Assembly (NCBI GenBank): GCA_944342025.1 | Contig: CALVMD010000001.1 | Location: forward strand, 62,001-126,000 | Reading direction: 5' to 3' | Source: an uncultured Clostridia bacterium | GTDB lineage: Bacteria; Bacillota; Clostridia; Christensenellales; Borkfalkiaceae | Length of the DNA: 64,000 nucleotides | In this document: positions 33,110 to 42,109 of the stretch, in pieces | Layout of the letters: every line of letters starts with the position of its first letter | How positions within the stretch are numbered: position 1 is the stretch's first letter | Position numbers and translations under genes: made by a program | Notes under the pieces: model-generated | The model's input: the letters and a program-made list of their open reading frames with translations, nothing else | What the model was told of the DNA's origin: nothing | The model's database searches: none

Positions 33110-34585
33110 TTATCGTTTCAGCATATATCGACGGTTGCGGTTTGCGCCCTCTGTAATGAGAATATCCTCGGATGCAAGCTCCTTCAGATAATCGCGCGTT
33201 CTCGACTCTTTCAGCCCGATTGCCGCCGCGATTTCCGCGCACGAAGCCGACGCGTGGTCGGTCAGATATTCGATGATCGAGCGCCTTGCGTTTACGCTTA
33301 TCGCCGAGTTTTTATCGCCGATTTTTATCGCCGATTTTTTATCGCCGATTTTTTTCTCCTTTGCGGACAACGAAAGGATCAGCGCAGTCCTTTCCGGCTC
33401 AAACGTCTCCCGGATAACCGGCTCTGCCCAGCCCTGTTTTGACCAAACGGAAAATATGTTCGGGATTCCGCTGCCCGCCCTTTCCCCGATGTTGATCAGG
33501 TTAAACATCTTCAGCAGCGCGCTGTTGCGCGGGTCGGATATACCCCCGCTCTTCGCCGCATCGATCTCGATCCGAAACCCGCCCGGGTTGGAAAAAGTGA
33601 TCCGGTCTTTTCTCTTGATGATGACGACACCCTGCCGCCCGTAATAATCGGCGTTTACAAGGCAGTTTGCCAGAGCCTCCCGCAGTGCCTGATGAACGGG
33701 CGTATCGTCCACCCGCACGCCGCCTTCCATGGTAAACGGAACCTTAATATCCTGCGTCAGCCGCCGGTAAACGCGGAAATAAAAATCGTATACGTTCCCG
33801 CTCCAATCCCCCGAGGAAGAAACGATGCGGTCTGTCCAACGAAGGGATTCGTCGTACTGTTCCTGATAATCCAAAAAATATGCAGGGAATTCCCGCGTGA
33901 TGCAATACTCGTTCCCGAACATCAAAAGCCCCGCCGTCGTGGGGTGCTTCTTTCCGCCCCCGCCGATGCCGACCGCACCGAGCCGCAAGAGAAAATCCTC
34001 GTCGTTCAGCGTTTCCCAGACATGGTTCGGGCGCGACAGGTGCATGCGCTTGCGGTAGCCGTCGATGCTTTCGGCGTTGAAGACCGATAAATCCATCTCC
34101 TCCAAAACGAGCATATCCGCCGTTCGGACGGACGCATCGCGCACCATCGTGCGGTACTCTTCCTGCGTGCAGCGATAATCCCCCTCGCCGTTGCGGCGGT
34201 ATGTTCCCGTAACGGGATTCCCGTCTATGTACACAGGGCGGTAGCTTCTGGCGGCGCGGGGAATATCGATGACGATGATATTCTTTCCGTCGACGGTCTG
34301 AACGTACACGTCCTTGTCCGACAAAATATTGACGCTGACTTTTTTCGGATTGTTGATGATATTCCAGAACTCTTTGATCAGCGCCGCAGGATCGGGCAGC
34401 CCTCCGTCGGCCACGCGGAGACTCTTGTCCGCCCCCTCTTCGACGCCGAGCAAAATAATTCCGCCCAAAGTGTTTGCAAACGCGGAATATGTTTCCCAGA
34501 TGCTCTTCGGCAATCCGCCGAGCGACCTCTTCGCTTCGATGCGGTTATTCTCTCTGTATTCTTCCAGGCGGGAAAAATCAATCAT
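33110..34585 (-). CDS. Schlafen-AlbA_2 / HATPase_c_4 ATP-binding regulator with C-terminal winged helix
   Basis: 491 aa. The N-terminal AlbA_2 domain (ENNRIEAKRSLGGLPKSIWETYSAFANTLGGIILLGVEE) is followed by the HATPase_c_4 pattern (HQALREALANCLVNADYYGRQGVVIIKRKDRITFSNPGGF..RNSALLKMFNLINIGERAGSGI). Then come a Lys/Ile/Gly/Asp repeat (KIGDKKSAI, KIGDKNSAI) and a winged-helix DNA-binding end. This family is annotated as putative transcriptional regulators. Start at 34585 because a promoter occupies the DNA before it; the longer frame is upstream of the start of transcription. Confidence 0.88.
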   Translation of the reverse strand: MIDFSRLEEYRENNRIEAKRSLGGLPKSIWETYSAFANTLGGIILLGVEEGADKSLRVADGGLPDPAALIKEFWNIINNPKKVSVNILSDKDVYVQTVDGKNIIVIDIPRAARSYRPVYIDGNPVTGTYRRNGEGDYRCTQEEYRTMVRDASVRTADMLVLEEMDLSVFNAESIDGYRKRMHLSRPNHVWETLNDEDFLLRLGAVGIGGGGKKHPTTAGLLMFGNEYCITREFPAYFLDYQEQYDESLRWTDRIVSSSGDWSGNVYDFYFRVYRRLTQDIKVPFTMEGGVRVDDTPVHQALREALANCLVNADYYGRQGVVIIKRKDRITFSNPGGFRIEIDAAKSGGISDPRNSALLKMFNLINIGERAGSGIPNIFSVWSKQGWAEPVIRETFEPERTALILSLSAKEKKIGDKKSAIKIGDKNSAISVNARRSIIEYLTDHASASCAEIAAAIGLKESRTRDYLKELASEDILITEGANRNRRYMLKR

Positions 34586-34618
34586 GCTTTCAGGCACCTC
34601 CGCTCCTATTTCCCCTTT

Positions 34619-34648
34619 ATTATAACATCTTCTTTCAACCGTTATCAA
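34619..34648 (-). promoter_or_regulatory. Sigma-A promoter of the AlbA/HATPase gene
   Basis: Minus strand TTGATA (34643-34648), 18-bp spacer, TATAAT (34619-34624). Confidence 0.75.
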
Positions 34649-34689
34649 TTATTTTTTCGATTTTTTTATAATTCGTCGTCGAAAGGGGT

Positions 34690-34726
34690 GCGCCCTCACG
34701 AAGCGAGGCGCTTTCGCTTACATCGT
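34690..34726. repeat. Imperfect inverted repeat
   Basis: CCTCACGAAGCGA and TCGCTT..TCGTGAGG can pair with one 3-nt interruption. It lies 46 bp beyond the stop of the chimeric AbrB ORF and could be its transcript end, though no T-run follows. Confidence 0.5.
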
Positions 34727-34771
34727 GAGGCACCGACAGCATGCAATGGCCTTTTGCCCGATTTCCGCAAA

Positions 34772-35086
34772 TTATTTTCTGCTCTTTATGTATCCCCTGT
34801 CTGCGAGCGAACGAAGGGCAAGCATAAACACATCCTCCGCGGAAAAATCGGCGAACTCCCCGGGTTTCGCTGCCGAGTTCCCCTTCGCCTGCAAATATTC
34901 GAGGAGGGCGGTGTTCGGGCGCAGCTTTGCGTAATTTTGCGAATTTTCGCTCTTTTTGTCGGACATTCCTTTCAAGGTTATCAATGACGGGTCGCCGTCT
35001 TTGATGCGCAGCGTGCGGCGGATCTCTTTGGGAATGACCACACGTCCGAGTTCGTCGATACGCCTTACGATGCCCGTTGCTTTCAT
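34772..35086 (-). CDS. Chimeric ORF: SpoVT N-terminal AbrB domain joined to an unrelated small protein
   Basis: 104 aa. Residues 1-33 equal SpoVT 1-33 (AbrB DNA-binding hairpin) because this DNA is the second copy of the 212-bp repeat. From residue 34 (SLITLKG) the sequence is unrelated. The fused part contains its own start (MSDKKSENSQ, ATG at 34966) with GAAAGGA directly before it, so a native 64-aa gene may have been trapped in frame. The chimera keeps the spoVT ribosome-binding site and putative sigma-G promoter and could be an expressed AbrB-like protein, or a by-product of the duplication. Confidence 0.65.
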   Translation of the reverse strand: MKATGIVRRIDELGRVVIPKEIRRTLRIKDGDPSLITLKGMSDKKSENSQNYAKLRPNTALLEYLQAKGNSAAKPGEFADFSAEDVFMLALRSLADRGYIKSRK

Positions 35087-35199
35087 TTTTCCCTCCCTTC
35101 GGCCGCGCGCTCATGCGCGGCTTTTTTGTCGAAAATGAGTATGCGTAACTTTTTTCCGTTTATTCCGTTTTTATCCGATTTCATGAAAAATGCCGCCCC
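34988..35199 (-). repeat. 212-bp direct repeat, copy 2
   Basis: Second copy of 23321-23532, same orientation, 4 mismatches. Its outer end forms one arm of the terminator of the LRR lipoprotein gene. In copy 1 that arm has no partner, which suggests copy 2 lies in the ancestral context upstream of spoVT. Confidence 0.95.
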
Positions 35200-35227
35200 G
35201 CGCCTGTCAAAACAGGCGCGGGGCGGC
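35186..35227 (-). terminator. Terminator of the LRR lipoprotein gene
   Basis: Perfect 16-bp stem (35192-35207 with 35212-35227, loop of 4), followed leftward by ATTTTT, 26 bp after the stop. Confidence 0.92.
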
Positions 35228-35253
35228 CGAAACCGTCCAGGTTTTCATCTGTT

Positions 35254-37736
35254 TTACGATTCGCGCTTTATAAGCCAAATGCTTTGCGCAAGAGAAGCGC
35301 CGGGGCCCTCTTCCCCGTTGACCGTAACATATCTGTTGCCGTCATAAGTAGACCATCCGCTCTTCTCGGCAAAGATAACCTCGGTGACTCCGCTTGAACG
35401 GAATGCGCCGCACGCGCCCTTGGGGACTCTTCGGCTGTATGAATCTCCGTAGGTCAAATAATAATCGCTCTGCAGATAACCGCCGAGATTGGTGACCCCA
35501 GCGGGGATATAGACCGATTTCAGCTCGCTGCAGCAAGCAAAGGCAAGTTCCCCGATATTTTCGAGGCGGCTCGTTTCGCTGATCGTAAACGTCGTCAAAG
35601 CGATACAGTCTTCAAACGCGTGCGCCCCGACCGACGTCACCCTGTCCGGAAGGACGATTTCCGTCAGCAATACAAGCCCTCCGAAAGAAGAATTTCCGAT
35701 GGTGAGATCTTCCGATCCTTCTCCAAAAGTGACCGAGGCGATCGTATCGGTTTCGTCAAACGCCCGCGCGTCAATCGCCTGCACGCTCCCCGGAATATGC
35801 ACGGACGTCAGCGCCGTCCCGGAAAAAGCTAACGTCCCGATGACCTGCAGCCCTTCCGATAAAGTTACCGACTCCAGCGCGTCGCAATAGTAAAACGCCT
35901 CTACGCCGATCGTTTTGACCGAGGCGGGGATCACGACAGATTTGAGCGCGCTGCACCCGTAAAACATGGTTTCCCCGATCTTTTGCGGACCGTTTTCGCT
36001 GAAATCCACTTCCGCAAGCAAATCGCAACTGACGAAGACGCCGCCTCCGATCTCCGCCAAAGCTGTTGCGTCCGTAAAGCTTGCGGAGACGAGGTCTGCG
36101 CAGGCGTAAAACGCTCCGTTCCCCAAAGAGACGAGACTCGACGGCAAAGTCACGGATCTGAGCCCGACGGTGCCGGTAAACGCAAAGTCGCTGACAGACG
36201 TGACCCCCTCCGGAATGACGAGATCGGTTACGGGCTCCCCGTTGAGATAGAGCGACGCGCCATCCACCGGATTGTTATTCAAATAACCGCGGTCGCCGAA
36301 AAAGCCTGCGCTTACCGTCTCTGTCTCGAATTCGACCGCGCACCACTTCGCGACATCGGTAATATATAATTTTTCCACATAAGCGTTGAAGGCACTTTTA
36401 CTGACATAATTCAGGCTTTTATTGTCGATGACAAGCTCTTTCACCTCCGCGCTGTAAAAGGCTTCTTCTCCGACATTTTCGACGGATGCGGGGATCTCGA
36501 TCCTGTCCGCCACAATATCATAAAATCCGCGCCTTGCGATCGCCGTGACGGGTTTTCCCAGATGCGTCGACGGAATCACGATCTCGGCCGCGCCCTCTGC
36601 ACTGCCGATCGCAACGGAGTAGCCGCCGCTGCGTGCAGTGAACGAAAGTCCTTCGGTATACGGTATATCCATCTCGCAAACCGTGCATTTGCCGTCCGAC
36701 CAAGTATGCGTCGCTTTGTCTGTCTGCTCGTCGCAGCGGGTGCAGGCATGCCAATGATAGTCGTCGTCCGTCAGCCACTCGCTCTCATCGGGAATATGCC
36801 CGGCGCGAATGGTCTGTTCATACGTAAACGTCTGTCCGTCGATCGTATAAGTAAATTCACGCAGACCGTTTTCGGTGCATGTGGCCTCCTCGACGATCTC
36901 AGTGGAATCCGGATAATTTTCTTCCTGCAATGCCGGCACCGTCTGCGTCTGCACCGCATCGCAGGTGACGTCGGGGCCGTTCCAGTTGTCGATCACCTGA
37001 ATGCACTCGCGCCTGAGCTGTCCCGCGTCGGCCGCTGTGGGCTCGACCGTCTCTTCCCACTCCGACCATTTATGGCCGGGCGATTCGAGGGTGAACCGCC
37101 AGGAAAAAGTTCGGTCCGTGCCGTCCGCATTCTCTACCGTAAGAGAAAACCGCTCCCAACCGTCGCTCGTACAGGACGGAGCCACAGCCTGCCAGCTATA
37201 ATCATGCCTGTCGTATTCGTCGAGGACAGGAAGCTGCATTTCGTCTTCATCGGAACAATTCGCGCAGGTACGCACAAGCGTTCCCGCAGACTCTTTTGTC
37301 GGCGCGACGTCCTCTGTCCAGACGCCCCAGCTGTGACCCGTCGCAGGAATGACGGTCTCGTCCGCGCCGATCGTTTCGGAACCTTCCGCGTCCGCAAAAT
37401 ACAGACCGCAGCGCCCGCACTCGTAATGCGCCGTTACGCCGTCTTCCGTACACGTCGCCGCGCGATAGGATATTGTCACCATATTGTGCCGAGCGCAGGG
37501 ATCGGCGAAACGACGGAAAGCTCTTCCGTGCATTCCGCATCGGAAAACGCCTTACCGCATTCCGAACAAGACCAATATTCGGGCATCCCGTCTTCGGTAC
37601 AAGTTGCCGCGATCGCCTCGTGATGCGACGCAATGTGCGTATGCCCGCCGCCTTCCTCTTTGCAGGCGGAGAATCCCGCCGCGCATGCGATCATCGCAAT
37701 CGCGGCCAAACAGCCAATCACAACCTTCTTTTTCAT
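35254..37736 (-). pseudogene. BspA-like LRR lipoprotein with one frameshift
   Basis: The start at 37736 encodes a lipoprotein signal (MKKKVVIGCLAAIAMIACAA, lipobox GFSAC, Cys about residue 26). Next come Cys-pair modules of the form ATCTEDG..Y/HxxCxxCG..F, then LRR_5 repeats and a C-terminal unit ending WLIKRES. Near 37490 the frame breaks: ...PALG-TIW-stop against ...HNMVTISYRAATCTEDG. Adding one C to the GGCAC there restores an unbroken protein of about 827 residues. It is either a real mutation or a sequencing error. LRR lipoproteins of this kind are exposed on the surface. Confidence 0.85.
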
Positions 37737-37801
37737 ATCGTCCACACCTCTTTTTTCGGATATGCCAATCCAACCGCATTGCATACCCCTGTCACATATT
37801 C

Positions 37802-37830
37802 ATTATAGCGGACATTCCCCGAAAATGCAA
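37802..37830 (-). promoter_or_regulatory. Sigma-A promoter of the LRR lipoprotein gene
   Basis: Minus strand TTGCAT (37825-37830), 17-bp spacer, TATAAT (37802-37807). Confidence 0.75.
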
Positions 37831-37932
37831 CGAAAAGATAAATAAAAATATTTCGACCATTTACAGTTATCCCGCAGATCCCCCTGTCGGAAAAACGGCT
37901 AAACTTATTCACCCTGCTTTTCGGCCCGTTAT

Positions 37933-37968
37933 AAAAAGCGTGTGCCCGATCAGAGACCGCGCACACTC
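37933..37968 (-). terminator. Terminator after the ATP-grasp gene
   Basis: GTGTGC / GCACAC stem with imperfect extension (37940-37945 with 37961-37966), followed leftward by TTTTTAT. Confidence 0.6.
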
Positions 37969-37978
37969 AAAAATTTAT

Positions 37979-38854
37979 TCAACGGACGCCCAGCACTTCG
38001 GCGATGCGCTGGGCGTAAGCCCCCGCAATATTGACGCCCGTCACCCGCTCGGCCTCGTTGAAAAAGGCGTTGGAATTGACTTCGCACACGACGGGCGTTC
38101 CGTTGTCGTCCAGAATATCGACTCCGCAATAATCCAGCCCGAGGATCTCCGCACAGCGCTCCGCCTGTTCCGTAAAAGAATCCGGCACCTTTGCGGGAAA
38201 CCCTTTGCCGCCGCACTCGATATTAGAGCGGAAATCATGTGGATTAGACCTCTTCATGACCGCGACCGTTCTGCCGCCCACGACAATGACGCGGTAATCC
38301 TCTCCCCTGTGCGCCGAAATGTATTTCTGATAGAGGTGCGGACTCATGCGGCAGCGTTCGGCAGCGTCTTTCAGCTGCTCCTCGTTTTCCGCCAATTCGA
38401 TATCCATGCCCCAGCTGCCGAAACTTTTTTTGACGATGACGGGATACCCCAAACGCGCCCCGATCGTTTCGGCATACCCTTCGTGCAGCTTTGCGTCGGC
38501 ATAGTAGCAAAGAGGCGCGGCAAGCGTATCGGGCATATTCACACCCTTCCCCGCAAGGGCGATATAGGTGAGCATTTTATCGTCGCACAGCTCCACGGCC
38601 TCTGCGGTGTTGAACAGGCGTACGCCGCGCTTTTCGAGCATGCGCGGCAGGTATTTATCCTTATCGAGATATACGCAGAAATCGATCGGCTCCGAAAGAC
38701 AGATCCCGCCCCTTTGCACAGAACACAGAAAATTCCCGTTCTTTTCGACGCGCGCCGCAAGGCCCAAGGAGGCAAGTTCTTCCCGCATGCGCTCCGCCTG
38801 GCGGAAGGCGCCCTCCGAACGGATATACGCGTTGACTAAAATAATGCCGTTCAT
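37979..38854 (-). CDS. RimK/LysX-like ATP-grasp ligase
   Basis: 291 aa. The ATP-grasp core is clear: PVIVKKSFGSWGMDIELAENEEQL (glycine-rich loop), LYQKYI (adenine-binding segment), and DYCGVDILDDNGTPVVCEVNSNAFF with the metal-binding D, E and N residues. RimK-family enzymes join glutamate or other amino acids to a carboxylate on a protein or small molecule. The substrate here is unknown. It lies 61 bp downstream of hom on the same strand, which may point to an aspartate-family or amino-acid substrate. Confidence 0.85.
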   Translation of the reverse strand: MNGIILVNAYIRSEGAFRQAERMREELASLGLAARVEKNGNFLCSVQRGGICLSEPIDFCVYLDKDKYLPRMLEKRGVRLFNTAEAVELCDDKMLTYIALAGKGVNMPDTLAAPLCYYADAKLHEGYAETIGARLGYPVIVKKSFGSWGMDIELAENEEQLKDAAERCRMSPHLYQKYISAHRGEDYRVIVVGGRTVAVMKRSNPHDFRSNIECGGKGFPAKVPDSFTEQAERCAEILGLDYCGVDILDDNGTPVVCEVNSNAFFNEAERVTGVNIAGAYAQRIAEVLGVR

Positions 38855-38915
38855 GATAAACTCCCCTGCAAAAACGGCCTTTCCGCCGCGCGGAAAGGCC
38901 GTGACCTTGCTCTCT

Positions 38916-40199
38916 TTACGCCTCCACGCGAACCAGGCTGTCCACGGAAAGCACGTCGTCCAACTCTCCGATCTTGACGATCGCGCGGCGGACGGAATAT
39001 TCGTTCGTCTCATGCGTGACCAAAATGATGGGGATGTTTTCGCATCCGTCGTCCCCCTTCTGAATGAGGTCGATGATGCTGATATTGTATTTGGCAAAGA
39101 TCCCCGCCACCTTTGCAAGGACGCCCGCCTTGTCTTTGGCGGTGAACCGGATATAATAGCGGCTCCTGAAATCGGTGATGAATTTCACGCCCGATTCCGC
39201 CTGCGCACCGTTTTTGAAAGTCGCGTATTTGACGTCGTTGTGCGTCGCGGCGTAAATGACGTCGGAGACGATGGCGCTGCCCGTAGGCATGTCACCCGCG
39301 CCTCTGCCGTAAAGCATGATGTCGCCCACGCTGTCGCCTTTCAGATAGACCGCATTGAAACTGTCGTTGACGGACGCGAGCGGATGATTTTTACGGATGA
39401 AGGCGGGATGTACGCGCACCTCGATCCCCTTGTCCGTATTTTTACCGATGGCAAGAAGTTTCAGGACATACCCGAGCTCTTCGCCGTACGCAATGTCCTG
39501 CGCCTTGATGCCCGTGATCCCTTCGCGGTACACCTTGTCCAGAGGGACTTTCGTATGGAAAGCGAGGCTGGACAAAATGGAGAGCTTGTACGCCGCGTCG
39601 TATCCTTCCACGTCGGCGGAAGGATTCGCCTCGGCATAACCGAGCGCCTGCGCGTCCTTCAGGACTTCTTCATACCCTAGCCCCTCGCGCGCCATGCGCG
39701 TAAGGATATAATTGGTCGTGCCGTTGATGATGCCCGTAAGGTCTGTCACGACGTTCGCCTGCATCCCGTCGAGGAGGGTGCGGATGATGGGCACGCCGCC
39801 CACGCAGCTCGCCTCGAAATACAGGCCCGCGTTGGTGCGCTTCGCCGCTTTTTCCAATTCGTGCCAGTATTTGCAGAACAGCTCTTTATTGGAAGTCACG
39901 ACGCTCTTGCCGCTGTGCAGCGCCGCAAGGACAAAGCTTTTCGCCGGCTCAACGCCGCCGATCACCTCCACGACGATGTCCACGTTCGGATTTGAAACGA
40001 CTTCCGCGATATTGTCGGAGATCTTGCTCTCTTCGACGCCGAGGGCGAGCGTCTTCTCCTTGTTGATCTCTAAAACGCTTTCGACGGTGATGTCGACGCC
40101 CTGCGTCTGCTTATAAAATTCCCTGTGATCGCGCAGGATCTTATATGTGCCGCCGCCGACGACGCCAAGCCCCAGAATCGCTACTCCGACGCTCTTCAT
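38916..40199 (-). CDS. hom: Homoserine dehydrogenase with ACT domain
   Basis: 427 aa. It reduces aspartate semialdehyde to homoserine on the way to threonine and methionine. NAD(P)-binding loop GLGVVGGGTY (about residues 11-20), the conserved block GYAEANPSADVEGYDAAYKLSIL, and a C-terminal ACT domain (from about residue 345: RFTAKDKAGVLAKVAGIFAKYNISI) for feedback control by an amino acid. Its start overlaps the stop of coaX (ATGA, 40196-40199). Confidence 0.95.
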   Translation of the reverse strand: MKSVGVAILGLGVVGGGTYKILRDHREFYKQTQGVDITVESVLEINKEKTLALGVEESKISDNIAEVVSNPNVDIVVEVIGGVEPAKSFVLAALHSGKSVVTSNKELFCKYWHELEKAAKRTNAGLYFEASCVGGVPIIRTLLDGMQANVVTDLTGIINGTTNYILTRMAREGLGYEEVLKDAQALGYAEANPSADVEGYDAAYKLSILSSLAFHTKVPLDKVYREGITGIKAQDIAYGEELGYVLKLLAIGKNTDKGIEVRVHPAFIRKNHPLASVNDSFNAVYLKGDSVGDIMLYGRGAGDMPTGSAIVSDVIYAATHNDVKYATFKNGAQAESGVKFITDFRSRYYIRFTAKDKAGVLAKVAGIFAKYNISIIDLIQKGDDGCENIPIILVTHETNEYSVRRAIVKIGELDDVLSVDSLVRVEA

Positions 40200-40978
40200 T
40201 TTTTGCCCTCCGTTTGATTCAAATCGTACAATATCTTCAGCCCCTGCAAGGTAAGGAGCTTATCCACATGATCGATGCAGGAGATCTCTCCCGCGATGAT
40301 CTCGCTGAACCCGCCCGTCGCCACGACGGGTATGTCGGGATCTTTCATTTCCTTTTTGATCTTCTTGACGATATAGCCGACCAGCCCCGCAAAGCCGAAC
40401 ACGATCCCCGCCTGCATATTCGTCGTCGTGTTTTTGCCGATGACGCTGTCGGGTTTTTCGATCTCGACGCGCGGCAGTTTCGCCGTGCCCGAGACGAGCG
40501 AATCCATAGACCCGCGGATCCCCGGGGCGACGGCGCCGCCGATAAACTCTTTTTTTTCGTTGACGACGTTGAAGGTCGTCGCCGTGCCGAAATCAATGAC
40601 GATCAAGGGCGCTCCGTACTTTTTGATGGCCGCGACGTCATTTACGATCCTGTCGGCGCCCACTTCGCGCGCGTCGTCCACGCGCAGATTATGCCCCGTT
40701 TTCAGCCCGGCGCCCACGATAAGCGGTTCCACGCCGAGATAATAAGCGCACATGTGCGAAATGGTGTAATTCAGGGAAGGCACGACGGACGAGATGATCG
40801 CCCCCTTTATATCGGATGGCGCGATCCCCTTGACCGCGAGCATATCGATGATCGCCGTGCCGTATTGATCGCTCGTCCTTTTCAGTTCCGTAGCGACCCG
40901 AAAGCTGACGACCAACTCGTCCCCTCTGAAGATGCCGTACTTGATATTGGTGTTGCCGACGTCGATGCAGATGACCAT
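40196..40978 (-). CDS. coaX: Type III pantothenate kinase
   Basis: 260 aa. It phosphorylates pantothenate in the first step of coenzyme A synthesis. ASKHA-fold motifs are present: DVGNTNIKYGIFRGDEL (phosphate 1), GADRIVNDVAA, VIDFGTATTFNVV, and GGAVAPGIRGSMDSLV. Length and order are typical of CoaX. The next gene upstream is an ECF transporter S component, so uptake and phosphorylation of pantothenate may be linked. Confidence 0.95.
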   Translation of the reverse strand: MVICIDVGNTNIKYGIFRGDELVVSFRVATELKRTSDQYGTAIIDMLAVKGIAPSDIKGAIISSVVPSLNYTISHMCAYYLGVEPLIVGAGLKTGHNLRVDDAREVGADRIVNDVAAIKKYGAPLIVIDFGTATTFNVVNEKKEFIGGAVAPGIRGSMDSLVSGTAKLPRVEIEKPDSVIGKNTTTNMQAGIVFGFAGLVGYIVKKIKKEMKDPDIPVVATGGFSEIIAGEISCIDHVDKLLTLQGLKILYDLNQTEGKK

Positions 40979-40997
40979 ATTTTCTCCCCCGCGTCCG

Positions 40998-41681
40998 TCA
41001 GATTTTTGTGTTTTGCGGCTCCTGACGTTCGCCCGCGCTCTCTGTCTTTTCCGCTTTGCTCACGGCAGCGCTTCCGCGCCTGCCGCGTATCGCGCGTTCA
41101 ACTACCCGCTCGACCGTGTAAAGGGCGGGGGAAGCGACCGCGTTGACAAAAAATTCTATGATAAAATTGATGCCCGCGCAGACGATTACAAGATAATAGA
41201 TGACCGACATACCGTCCTCAACGAAGTTTGCGCCGAGCGTATCGCTCATAAGGAGCGCCCCGAGGATAAACAGCCCCGTGTTGACGACGGGAGCAACGAG
41301 AGCTGACGTGACAGCCGCCGCATACTCATCCTTTTTTCTGACGAGCCTGTATATCCATCCCGCGGCCAAACCTGCCGCAGCGCCTTTAACAAGACAGAGC
41401 GCGACCGTCAAAACGGGATGATCCCCCAAAAGCACCGCCGTAAACGGGTCGCCGCCGCTGAGCGCGACCACGAGAACCACGACCCCGAACGCGGCGCCCA
41501 AAAACGCACCCGCGAGCGGACCCAGCAGCATCGCGCCGAGCACGATTGGAATGAGCGTGAGGCTGATCCTCGTCGCGCCGATCGGGATCGCGCTGGCAAA
41601 CACCTGCAACACGATCACAAGTGCGAGAAGGACCGCCAAAAAGGCGATGTTGCGGGAAGTGAAGAATCTCTTCTTTTCCAT
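40998..41681 (-). CDS. ECF-transporter substrate-binding (S) component, probably for pantothenate
   Basis: 227 aa, about six membrane segments. The N-terminal IAFLAVLLALVIVLQVFASAIPIGATRISLTLIPIVLGAMLLGP is typical of ECF S components, as is the GP-x-AG-x-x-xG-A-x-x-G loop. The C-terminal 30 residues are soluble and charged. The start at 41681 has GGAGG 5 nt upstream; the longer frame runs through the leader. Neighbourhood with coaX suggests pantothenate as substrate. The shared energising module is not in the window. Confidence 0.85.
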   Translation of the reverse strand: MEKKRFFTSRNIAFLAVLLALVIVLQVFASAIPIGATRISLTLIPIVLGAMLLGPLAGAFLGAAFGVVVLVVALSGGDPFTAVLLGDHPVLTVALCLVKGAAAGLAAGWIYRLVRKKDEYAAAVTSALVAPVVNTGLFILGALLMSDTLGANFVEDGMSVIYYLVIVCAGINFIIEFFVNAVASPALYTVERVVERAIRGRRGSAAVSKAEKTESAGERQEPQNTKI

Positions 41682-41699
41682 AAAAACCTCCATCGGATC

Positions 41700-41833
41700 T
41701 CTTCCGAGTATCCGTGAAAAAAATGTATTTATGCGCACGATCGGGTCCGGCCGCAATGCGTACCGGCCCGCGCATATCGTATCTGAAAGCGCGTCATCCG
41801 CGCCGCCGAAAATCGTTTCCTGTTTTCGGCGCA
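41700..41833 (-). promoter_or_regulatory. Structured leader upstream of the ECF S gene
   Basis: The transcript expected from the promoter would have about 150 nt of leader with three stems read leftward: CCGAAAA..TTTTCGG, GCGCG-GATGA-CGCGC, and a larger one with outer arms ATGCGC/GCGCAT and inner GGGCCGG..CCGGACCC. Seven T's follow the last stem. It fits no known riboswitch that I recognise (TPP, FMN, cobalamin, THF and preQ1 checked by eye). Confidence 0.5.
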
Positions 41834-41837
41834 TATA

Positions 41838-41866
41838 ATTATAACAAAAAAGGACGACATTAGCAA
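41838..41866 (-). promoter_or_regulatory. Sigma-A promoter of the ECF-coaX-hom operon
   Basis: Minus strand TTGCTA (41861-41866), 17-bp spacer, TATAAT (41838-41843). From 41867 to 42109 I see no further gene. Confidence 0.75.
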
Positions 41867-42109
41867 GCAAATGGCGGCAAAAAGTGCAACGCACGCCCCT
41901 TTCTCGGCACATCCGCGCCTTTTTTGTTTACAGTTTACGCGCACGCAGACAGTTTTATGACGGGACGGAACATTTTCCGCGCGGCAAGCGTACATATGAG
42001 TATAGGCAACGGCCGCCGACGCCAGACGGCGGCGGCTGCCGGGAAAAAAGCTGCGGCGCACCTATTTTTTACATAATTGCCGCAGCGAAGAATACAGGAG
42101 GAATCATCA

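Noticed and set aside
23533-34987. Island considered as an integrative conjugative element or prophage
   Set aside because: No integrase, relaxase, type IV secretion or phage gene is present; the flanking repeats fit homologous recombination or duplication better.
35342-35536. Short frames within the LRR lipoprotein gene
   Set aside because: They are alternative frames of a gene with clear LRR_5 periodicity.
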